NCBI GenBank assembly: GCA_020199975.1
Contig: JAIVJP010000004.1
Span: 1-10,300, forward strand
Direction of reading: 5' to 3'
Source of the DNA: Acidobacteriota bacterium
GTDB taxonomy: Bacteria > Acidobacteriota > Blastocatellia > Pyrinomonadales > Pyrinomonadaceae
DNA length: 10,300 bases
Under the pieces are notes generated by a model that was not told where the DNA came from, did no database searches, and worked only from the letters and a program-made list of their open reading frames with translations. Below are positions 1-5,151 of the stretch, piece after piece. The number at the start of each line of letters is the position of its first letter. Within the stretch, counting starts at the first letter, position 1. Made by a program: the position numbers and the translations under genes.

Positions 1-661
1 GCACCCGGCGACCTGCATGAACGGCCGCCAGAGCAGGATCGTCGAAGTCTTCTACATTTGTGTCATTCGCTTTCGAGAGCGCCGCTTCGCCCCGTCTTCC
101 AACCTCCCCATTACCCTGTCCCTTCAAAGCCGGCAACAATTCCAGCTCATCGCCAGGTTTATGCAGACGCAGAGCAAAGGTCCCGCGCCGCTCATCCCAC
201 TCCCATCTACCGAAGGTAATGAAGCGGGTACCGCGTGTGAGCCGTTTCATGTAGTAGCCGACGATGTCGTGCGCGTGAGCCCCGGAAACAAACCACCAGA
301 CGGCGACGTCCCGTCCGGTATTATCTTTGTCCGTGGCAACAATTTCAAAGATGAGGAGCCTCGGTTTGCCGTAGCCACGCTTCTTTCCCACCTGATAACC
401 ACCGGCATTCTTAACGAAGAGTTCGAGCGAGGCTTCCATCCCCGCTTCCAGATTGCGAATATGGGCCAGGTTCGACCGGTCCTCATAGCGCATAGGCAGA
501 TAGCTGAGCAGGTCTTCGACGCTCGCGTCGCCGGCCTTTTTTTTACCGCTGTAACTTGCCAGCGCCAGGGCAAGCTTGTGAGATGTGGTCTGCCCCAGGC
601 GCGCAATTCTGTACTTGTACAGTTCGTCTATTGTTGTATCGAGGCTGAGAGGGGGGGGCAT
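1..661 (-). CDS. recG: ATP-dependent DNA helicase RecG, N-terminal part (runs off the left edge)
   Basis: RecG remodels stalled replication forks and Holliday junctions in the cytoplasm. The frame gives 220 residues from the ATG at 659-661 and is still open at base 1, so about a quarter to a third of a typical 700-850-residue RecG is present. The wedge-domain signature LLSYLPMRYEDR is at residues 51-62. An OB-fold-like stretch follows at about 70-170 (FVKNAGGYQVGKK, RLLIFEIVATD, RFITFGRWEWDERRG, LRLHKPGDELE). The helicase motor lies outside the window. The start is fixed by an in-frame TGA 12 bases upstream and by the family-like opening (DELYKYRIARLGQTTSHKLA). No Shine-Dalgarno sequence precedes it; the bases just upstream are CCTCCTCC. 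A run of eight C follows the ATG and encodes Pro-Pro-Pro. The antiparallel open frame at 17-676 and a shifted minus frame at 247-606 are shadows of this gene. Confidence 0.93.
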   Translation of the reverse strand, partial: MPPPLSLDTTIDELYKYRIARLGQTTSHKLALALASYSGKKKAGDASVEDLLSYLPMRYEDRSNLAHIRNLEAGMEASLELFVKNAGGYQVGKKRGYGKPRLLIFEIVATDKDNTGRDVAVWWFVSGAHAHDIVGYYMKRLTRGTRFITFGRWEWDERRGTFALRLHKPGDELELLPALKGQGNGEVGRRGEAALSKANDTNVEDFDDPALAAVHAGRRV

Positions 662-669
662 GGAGGAGG

Positions 670-678
670 ATCATAGCA
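670..678 (-). promoter_or_regulatory. Possible extended -10 promoter of recG
   Basis: On the minus strand the sequence TGCTATGAT fits an extended -10 element (TGn plus five of six TATAAT bases). No good -35 hexamer is seen. It sits about 8 bases ahead of the recG ATG, so transcription would start almost at the start codon and give a nearly leaderless mRNA. That would fit the missing ribosome binding site. This is inference from a short motif. Confidence 0.3.
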
Positions 679-701
679 TAGCGAGTTGTTGGAGTCGTAA
701 A

Positions 702-808
702 TGCAAATGAGAAATGAGAAATGGAAAATTATTTAACAATCGCCTGAGTGGCTTACCGATTTTCCATTTCTCATTTTCCATTTATCATTATTTATCATTT
801 CTCATTGC
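702..808. repeat. AT-rich inverted repeat between recG and the DUF1992 gene
   Basis: The arms at 712-729 (AAATGAGAAATGGAAAAT) and 759-776 are perfectly complementary over 18 bases around a 29-base loop. An outer pair, 702-717 and 794-808, extends the hairpin with one unpaired base. The words AATGAGAAATG and TTTCCATTT recur inside, so the element is also internally repetitive. It is non-coding and far more AT-rich than its surroundings. It looks like a dispersed intergenic palindrome or small non-autonomous element; this window alone cannot show its copy number. Confidence 0.75.
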
Positions 809-862
809 AGGTTGAGGAACCAGCGCTCATGCTTTAACGTTTAGATTGAAGCAGGCTATTTC

Positions 863-941
863 GCAGTGCGCGTCTTGTCGCCGCTCTCTCTCCTAACCAG
901 CGCAACAAACTAGGAAATGCGGCGACAAGGCGCCGCACTAC
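863..941. repeat. GC-rich inverted repeat just upstream of the DUF1992 gene
   Basis: The left arm at 863-884 (GCAGTGCGCGTCTTGTCGCC and on) and the right arm at 919-941 (GCGGCGACAAGGCGCCGCAC and on) pair over about 22 bases. Eleven of these are perfect (GCGGCGACAAG), and the rest contain a few mismatches and a one-base bulge. The loop is 34 bases. The right arm ends only 6 bases before the AGGTGAG ribosome binding site of the next gene, so the hairpin would lie in its leader or promoter. Its sequence is unrelated to the AT-rich repeat next to it. Confidence 0.7.
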
Positions 942-957
942 TAAATCAGGTGAGTCT

Positions 958-1407
958 ATGAGTCGCTTGGAATCGATGGCCGAGAAAATGCTTCGCGAAG
1001 CAATCGAAGCCGGCGAGTTTGATAATTTGCCGGGCAAGGGACAGCCAGTCGATCTGAGCGAGAATCCATTCGAAGATCCTGATTTGCGCGTAGTTCACAA
1101 ACTCCTTCGCGATGCCGGCTTCGCCCCGGCGTGGATTGAGGAACGGAAGGATATTGATGCGACATTCGAAGCCGCGTACCAGACACTGACCCGTGCCTGG
1201 AGGATTTATCGGCCCGGAGGTGTCTCGCCGAATGACGCCACGTGGGAAAGGAACGTCGCTGAGTTTCGTGAGAAGGCCACTGAACTTAACAGTCGCATCA
1301 AGCTCTATAACCTGAAAGTGCCCGCCGCCGTGTTTCAACGCAGACTGTTTGATGCTGACAAGGTTATCGAGGGCATCACGCAAGCCAAAGACTCGGGGGC
1401 ACAATGA
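958..1407 (+). CDS. DUF1992 / DnaJ-homologue-C28 conserved-domain protein
   Basis: A 149-residue protein of the DUF1992 (DJC28_CD, Pfam PF09350) family. E. coli YhdN and the C-terminal part of eukaryotic DNAJC28 share this domain; its biochemical role is not established and no J domain is present here. The family hallmark is at the N-terminus: AEKMLREAIEAGEFDNLPGK at residues 8-27, followed by GQPVDLSENPF and a conserved helical region (LLRDAGFAPAWIEERKDID). The rest is predicted to be charged helix with no signal peptide or membrane segment, so it is probably cytoplasmic. An AGGTGAG ribosome binding site lies 3-10 bases before the ATG and supports this start. The gene stands alone between two inverted repeats. 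Family assignment is confident; function is not. Confidence 0.9.
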   Translation: MSRLESMAEKMLREAIEAGEFDNLPGKGQPVDLSENPFEDPDLRVVHKLLRDAGFAPAWIEERKDIDATFEAAYQTLTRAWRIYRPGGVSPNDATWERNVAEFREKATELNSRIKLYNLKVPAAVFQRRLFDADKVIEGITQAKDSGAQ

Positions 1408-1458
1408 GGTGAGTGGGTCATCGGCTTGGGCGTGAGGTCAGATTGGATGTGTTTTCGA

Positions 1459-1651
1459 ATCCCGAAGGGATTTAAGTTCATAGCCGTGGGCTAGCTTTTG
1501 CGACGCCCACGGAGGATCGGAGAAAAGACTCCTGACCCTGGAAGGGTCACCCGAGAATGTGATCCCTTCAGGGTCAGGCATTTTTCTTTTGCCTATCCGT
1601 GGGCTTCACGCAACGCTCGCCCACGGCTATTAACTTAGATCCCTTCGGGAT
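1459..1651. repeat. Large mosaic palindrome made of nested palindromic words
   Basis: This is a 193-base, almost fully self-complementary element. The outer arms 1459-1495 and 1615-1651 pair at 34 of 37 positions. The middle arms 1498-1513 and 1596-1613 carry TTGCG..GCCCACGGA. The inner arms 1531-1550 and 1559-1578 (CCTGACCCTG-AAGGG-TCAC) close an 8-base loop. Most words are also palindromic by themselves: ATCCCGAAGGGAT, CCGTGGGC...GCCCACGG within each half, and GACCCT..AGGGTC. The DNA could therefore fold either as one long hairpin or as a row of small ones. No coding gene is seen in it. An open frame beginning at 1599 enters it and is not taken as the true start of the next gene. Confidence 0.85.
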
Positions 1652-1730
1652 GTTGTGCGAAACGCACACTGATGACCAGCTATATGCGAGCGATGTCTCA
1701 ACGGGAATCGAAAAGGGAAGTGAATTGATC

Positions 1731-2174
1731 ATGGGTTCTGCCAATGAAGTCTACGAATCAACGCTTCAGCAATTAATCCAACTGCGACTGTCGTTGTTGC
1801 GTCTGCACAAGACTTTGCTGGACCTTGAGCGTGAGGCTTATGAACGAACGCACGGGCGACTAGACAACAGCTACGAAGTTCTCCAACTTGTAATGCGCGA
1901 TCCGTGGTTCGCCTGGCTACATAGCCTGTCAGAGCTTGTGGTGCAGATAGATGAGATGTTGGACGCGAAGAAGCCGCTAAAGGAAAGCGAGGTAGTTGCG
2001 GTTATCGACCAGGCGCGAGTCCTGCTCACACCTTCAGAGACCGGGAGCGGTTTTCAGAAAAAGTATTTCAGCTCACTGCAGCAATCGCCCGATGTAGTAT
2101 TGGCGCATTATGAAGTGGTGAAACATATGGGAGCGTTTGGAGCAACCGGCGAGAAAAACGGCCAGGACGCTTAA
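1731..2174 (+). CDS. Hypothetical helical protein, family not recognised
   Basis: A 147-residue protein that I cannot assign. It appears mostly alpha-helical and soluble, with no signal peptide or membrane span. The first third is amphipathic and leucine-rich (LQQLIQLRLSLLRLHKTLLDLEREAYERTHGR, roughly residues 11-42). It is followed by a compact segment with tryptophans (MRDPWFAWLHSLSELVVQIDE) and a C-terminal stretch ending in a VVLAHYEVVKHMG-like helix. No catalytic or metal-binding pattern stands out. The open frame extends upstream to 1599, with ATGs at 1599 and 1650, but both lie in the palindrome at 1459-1651, so I chose the ATG at 1731. A weak purine-rich stretch (AAAAGGGAAG) lies about 10-20 bases before it. 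The TAA stop is the first three bases of the next inverted repeat. Confidence 0.7.
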   Translation: MGSANEVYESTLQQLIQLRLSLLRLHKTLLDLEREAYERTHGRLDNSYEVLQLVMRDPWFAWLHSLSELVVQIDEMLDAKKPLKESEVVAVIDQARVLLTPSETGSGFQKKYFSSLQQSPDVVLAHYEVVKHMGAFGATGEKNGQDA

Positions 2175-2337
2175 CATTGCCGATTGCCGATTTCGTCCTC
2201 CCAGTCTTAACACTGATTCTATTGCATAAATTCAAGAACATCGATAATCGAAACCACCAGCGTCACCCCTCGCAGCAATCATGGCAGCTAGCCCTTCTTC
2301 CAATCGGGAATTGGCAATTGGCAATCCGGCAATGTTA
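2172..2337. repeat. Inverted repeat spanning the convergent gap and containing both stop codons
   Basis: The plus-strand arm at 2172-2188 reads TAACATTGCCGATTGCC. The minus-strand arm at 2337-2320 reads TAACATTGCCGGATTGCC, differing by one inserted G. The motif ATTGCC recurs further inside the right arm (TTGGCAATTGGCAAT). The outermost TAA of each arm is the stop codon of the gene entering from that side: the hypothetical gene from the left and the bacilliredoxin gene from the right. The loop is over 130 bases with no gene in it. A bidirectional terminator role is possible, but no U-tract is evident. Confidence 0.7.
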
Positions 2338-2775
2338 TCCAGCAACGGTTTCCGTTTGAACGCAGTGCTGGTCGAACGCGTTAGTAAGTTCTTGGGCGAT
2401 CTCTGAGGGACCTCTGCCTTCGATCTGGTGCCTCTCCATCATAAAGACGAGTTTGCCGTCTTTCAGGAGGGCAATCGAAGGAGATGAAGGCGGATAACCC
2501 GTGAAGTAGTTGCGCGCTCTCTCAGTTGCTTCGATATCGGCTCCGGCAAATACTGTGGCTATCTTGTCAGGGCGGGCGTTATGCTGCAGCGCCTGGGCGA
2601 CACCGGGGCGTGCCTTGCCGGCCGCACAGCCGCAGATGGAGTTCACCACCACCATCAGAGTTCCCTTGCCGTTTTGCACTGTCGCGTCTACCTGCGCCGG
2701 CGTCTTCAGCTCCTCAAAACCTAAACGGGTCAATTCCTCCCGCATCGGTCGAATCATGATTTCTGGATATGGCAT
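2335..2775 (-). CDS. BrxA/BrxB family bacilliredoxin-like thiol protein
   Basis: A 146-residue thioredoxin-fold protein of the BrxA/BrxB (YphP/YqiW, DUF1094) family. In Bacillus these remove bacillithiol from oxidised proteins, or act as weak disulfide isomerases, in the cytoplasm. The family CGC redox motif is at residues 48-50 in VNSICGCAAGKARPG. The typical N-terminus (MPYPEIMIRPMREELTRLGF) and the YPPSSPSIALLKDGKLVFMMERHQIEG segment at about 94-120 are present, and the length is normal. An AGAGGAGA ribosome binding site about 10 bases upstream supports the ATG at 2775. The C-terminal stop is supplied by an inverted repeat shared with the convergent neighbour. Whether this organism makes bacillithiol cannot be judged here, so the low-molecular-weight thiol partner is open. 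Confidence 0.9.
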   Translation of the reverse strand: MPYPEIMIRPMREELTRLGFEELKTPAQVDATVQNGKGTLMVVVNSICGCAAGKARPGVAQALQHNARPDKIATVFAGADIEATERARNYFTGYPPSSPSIALLKDGKLVFMMERHQIEGRGPSEIAQELTNAFDQHCVQTETVAG

Positions 2776-2808
2776 TGTTTCTAGTCTCCTCTTCTAAATC
2801 TACGTTTG

Positions 2809-2817
2809 ATTCTAGCA
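2809..2817 (-). promoter_or_regulatory. Possible extended -10 promoter of the bacilliredoxin gene
   Basis: The minus strand reads TGCTAGAAT, an extended -10 element with five of six -10 bases. No clear -35 is seen. Transcription would begin near 2802 and leave a short leader that contains the AGAGGAGA ribosome binding site. One arm of the neighbouring inverted repeat starts about 13 bases upstream, where a -35 region would be. Confidence 0.35.
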
Positions 2818-2829
2818 CAGCGACATCAT

Positions 2830-2955
2830 TTAGCCGCGGATCCACGCGGATAAACGCGGATCTAAAAAAGGCACTTATCAAATGCGTCTAGTGAGTTGTT
2901 GTGATTGTCCTGGTTTTCGCTTGATCCGCGTTCATCCGCGTGTATCCGCGGCTAA
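2830..2955. repeat. CGCGGAT-rich inverted repeat overlapping the 3' end of tsaE
   Basis: The arms 2830-2862 (TTAGCCGCGGATCCACGCGG and on) and 2923-2955 are complementary at 31 of 33 positions around a 60-base loop. Each arm contains three tandem GCGGAT-type words. The right arm overlaps the end of tsaE: it supplies the last seven or so codons (LAADTRG) and the TGA at 2932-2934. The left arm lies just upstream of the bacilliredoxin promoter region. The sequence is unrelated to the other repeats in the window. Confidence 0.8.
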
Positions 2956-3405
2956 ACGGATCGAGATTGAACGCGGATCGTCTCCGTCTCCGGAAATAAC
3001 GATCCTCCAGACACTTCCGGGTAAGGGATAGCGACCTAGACGTTCGGCCCACTCAATTACCAGCACTGCCTCTTCATTTGTTAGCAACTCATCAAGATCG
3101 ACGGCGTGGGCAGCAGAGGCGCCCTCATCGAGACGATAGAGATCGATGTGGTAAAGAGTGAGCCGCCCCGAATGGGGATTGACCAATGTAAACGTCGGAC
3201 TGGTTACCTCCGCGGGATCAAGACCCAGCGCGGCTGCGATTCCCTTTACGAAGACCGTCTTGCCGGCGCCCAGAGGCCCACTGAGCAAGAGGATTTCCCC
3301 GCCGATGAGTTGGTTGCCGAATCGCTTGCCAAGGCCAAAAGTCTCATCACGATCGCGCGAGGACCATTCGTCAGTGGTAAGCGCTTGTGAAGTCATGTGA
3401 ACCAT
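2932..3405 (-). CDS. tsaE: tRNA threonylcarbamoyladenosine biosynthesis ATPase TsaE
   Basis: TsaE is the small P-loop ATPase that works with TsaB and TsaD to make N6-threonylcarbamoyladenosine at position 37 of ANN-decoding tRNAs in the cytoplasm. The 157-residue frame has the Walker A motif GPLGAGKT at 43-50, the switch-like TSPTFTLVN at 68-76, the HIDLYRL motif at 86-92 and the conserved VIEWAERL at 116-123, all in family order. Two ATGs are possible, at 3405 and 3396. Neither has a clear ribosome binding site; the longer is listed. The start lies 21 bases after the nnr stop, so translation may depend on the upstream gene. The last residues come from the overlapping inverted repeat, a junction that is probably not functionally important because the conserved core ends earlier. 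Confidence 0.94.
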   Translation of the reverse strand: MVHMTSQALTTDEWSSRDRDETFGLGKRFGNQLIGGEILLLSGPLGAGKTVFVKGIAAALGLDPAEVTSPTFTLVNPHSGRLTLYHIDLYRLDEGASAAHAVDLDELLTNEEAVLVIEWAERLGRYPLPGSVWRIVISGDGDDPRSISIRLAADTRG

Positions 3406-3426
3406 TGTTTGAAAGGACGACAGGTC

Positions 3427-5100
3427 CTACGGCGTTTCGCCTTCCTGATCGAGTAGACGAATCGCCGCGCCAAAGTGTGCTTGAATATCAGAAGCGACCA
3501 TTGTCCGCATGCCCAACTTCCGAGCCGCGAGATCGCCCGCGAGACCGCCGATGTAAAGAGCAGCGATCGTTGCTGACAGAGCATTCGCGTCGTCTCTTAG
3601 ACTGGCAAATGCTTGAGCGCTGAACCCGGCTATCAGGCCGGTTAACGTGTCGCCAGCCCCCGCAGTTCCGAATCCGGCGTTGCCCGTCGGGTTAACGAAG
3701 ACGCGACCGTCGGGCCCGGCAACTATTGAGCGCGAACCTTTGAGAACCACAATTAATGCGTGCTTGACCGCAAAGTCGCGCGCCGCTGCGACCCGATCAG
3801 TCAACTCAGATTTCTCAGTGATCTCGATCAATCTCCTCATCTCTCCGGCGTGAGGAGTGAGAACCAACGGGTGAGCTTTTGACCCTCGCAAATCCGCGGG
3901 CCAGGGAGCGAGGCAGTTCAGCCCATCCGCATCGATAACGATGGGCGTGGTTCTGTTTTGCACAACAGACTTCACAAATTTCCGGGTGCGTTCATCTTCC
4001 GCGGAAAGGCCGGGGCCGATGGCCACAACCGTTGCCTTGGAGGCGAGGCGCTTGACATGATCGATCGCCTCATCGCTTACGGCGCCCCGATCTGTTTCCG
4101 CTAGCGCAGTTGTCATCACCTCCGGCATAGCCGCCGCAACTACTGAAGACTGGGCGGAGGCGGGAGTCGCGATGGTCACTAACCCGGCACCTGATCTCAT
4201 AGCGGCATTGCCGCAGAGCGCCGCTGCACCGGTGTAACCTCGGGATCCGGCAATGACCAGTACCTGCCCATGCGTATTCTTGTAAGAGTCGGGTTGGTAT
4301 CGCGTGGCTATAAGCCATTCGCGCGCGTCGGACTCTTGAATCAGGAAAAGTTTTGCTTCTTGAGACTCGATCAACGCAGAAGGTGAACCGATGTTGGCAA
4401 TCGTTAGCTCTCCATTGAAATGAGAGGCTGGGGGCAGCACGTTTGCGCGTTTAGGAGCTGTGAAGGCTACCGTAAGATCGGACTGGACTGCTGCTCCAAT
4501 GGGATCGGCGAGATCAGCATTGAGTCCCGAAGGAATGTCGACTGACACAATCAGGGGTCGAGCTCGAGATGATCGATCACGCGCAGCCCTGATCATTGCG
4601 AGGTGTTGGATTACCTGCAGATAGACTCCTTCAAGTGGCCGGATTAAGCCGGTACCAAAGAGCGCATCGACGATGACGTCGTAAGTGCCCCGGGGTCTGG
4701 CGATCTCTTCCCAGTCAGTTACGCTAGCACATTCCAGAAAGGTCAGCGGTGGAGTTTGCGCACTCGACCCGACTTCAAAACTTGCCAGTCGCCGCACTAT
4801 CTCGAAATTAGTTCGCGCATCACCCTTTGAGTCGTCAACCCTTCCAAAAAGGATCACGTCGGTTTGCACGCCGACACGGGCGAGCGCGCGGCCAACTCCA
4901 GCACCGTCGCCGCCATTGTTGCCTGGACCACAAAGAATGCGGGCTTTCTTGCCGACAAGATCGCCGGAAAAATGTGAGTTAATTGCCTGTGCGACGGCTT
5001 CAGCGGCAGCTTCCATCAAAAGCAGCGAAGGAGTGTCAAAGTTCTCGACTGTAAGACGGTCGATTTGCCGCATCTGCTGGGCTGAAATAACCGGTTGCAC
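3427..5100 (-). CDS. nnr: Bifunctional NAD(P)H-hydrate epimerase / ADP-dependent dehydratase
   Basis: This repair enzyme epimerises damaged (hydrated) NAD(P)H and dehydrates the S form back to NAD(P)H using ADP. From a GTG at 5100 there are 557 residues. The N-terminal YjeF epimerase domain has GPGNNGGDG (58-66), VDALFGTGL (144-152) and VDIPSGLNAD (187-196). The C-terminal ribokinase-like dehydratase has an AGSRGYTGAA-type motif near 284, IGPGL (361-365), DADGLN (390-395), LTPHAGEM (414-421) and GTAGAGDTLTG (478-488), with the expected catalytic Asp. The frame is open to a TTG at 5136, which would add 12 residues. I prefer the GTG because VQPVISAQQMRQIDRLT matches how family members begin, but neither start has a ribosome binding site. 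It lies 15-51 bases after murJ and 21 before tsaE, so it is probably in one transcript. Confidence 0.93.
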   Translation of the reverse strand: MQPVISAQQMRQIDRLTVENFDTPSLLLMEAAAEAVAQAINSHFSGDLVGKKARILCGPGNNGGDGAGVGRALARVGVQTDVILFGRVDDSKGDARTNFEIVRRLASFEVGSSAQTPPLTFLECASVTDWEEIARPRGTYDVIVDALFGTGLIRPLEGVYLQVIQHLAMIRAARDRSSRARPLIVSVDIPSGLNADLADPIGAAVQSDLTVAFTAPKRANVLPPASHFNGELTIANIGSPSALIESQEAKLFLIQESDAREWLIATRYQPDSYKNTHGQVLVIAGSRGYTGAAALCGNAAMRSGAGLVTIATPASAQSSVVAAAMPEVMTTALAETDRGAVSDEAIDHVKRLASKATVVAIGPGLSAEDERTRKFVKSVVQNRTTPIVIDADGLNCLAPWPADLRGSKAHPLVLTPHAGEMRRLIEITEKSELTDRVAAARDFAVKHALIVVLKGSRSIVAGPDGRVFVNPTGNAGFGTAGAGDTLTGLIAGFSAQAFASLRDDANALSATIAALYIGGLAGDLAARKLGMRTMVASDIQAHFGAAIRLLDQEGETP

Positions 5101-5151
5101 GGTCTGGATGATAAGGAGAAGGTAGTTGCGGGTCAATTACTGCAGAGCCTG

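Noticed and set aside
17..676. Plus-strand open frame of 219 codons at the left edge
   Set aside because: It is antisense to a minus-strand frame with clear RecG wedge and OB-fold motifs; its own translation shows no family pattern.
1459..1651. CRISPR array or riboswitch
   Set aside because: The repeats are nested palindromes with no regular spacers, and no known aptamer core is recognisable.
1599..1730. Extension of the hypothetical gene up to ATG 1599 or ATG 1650
   Set aside because: Both starts lie inside the mosaic palindrome, and the added residues look repeat-derived. The ATG at 1731 begins right where protein-like sequence starts.
2172..2337. Classical Rho-independent terminator for the convergent pair
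   Set aside because: The loop exceeds 130 bases and no T-run follows either stem, so a simple terminator is not supported.
2177..2359. Small plus-strand frame in the convergent gap
   Set aside because: It runs through the inverted repeat and into the bacilliredoxin gene antisense, with no ribosome site or family resemblance.
4070..4318. Minus-strand frame inside nnr, and similar antisense frames across murJ and dacB
   Set aside because: They are alternative-frame shadows of genes with complete, ordered motifs.
5101..5136. TTG at 5136 as the nnr start
   Set aside because: It would add a hydrophobic 12-residue leader not seen in the family, whereas the GTG at 5100 matches the usual N-terminus. 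It cannot be fully excluded.
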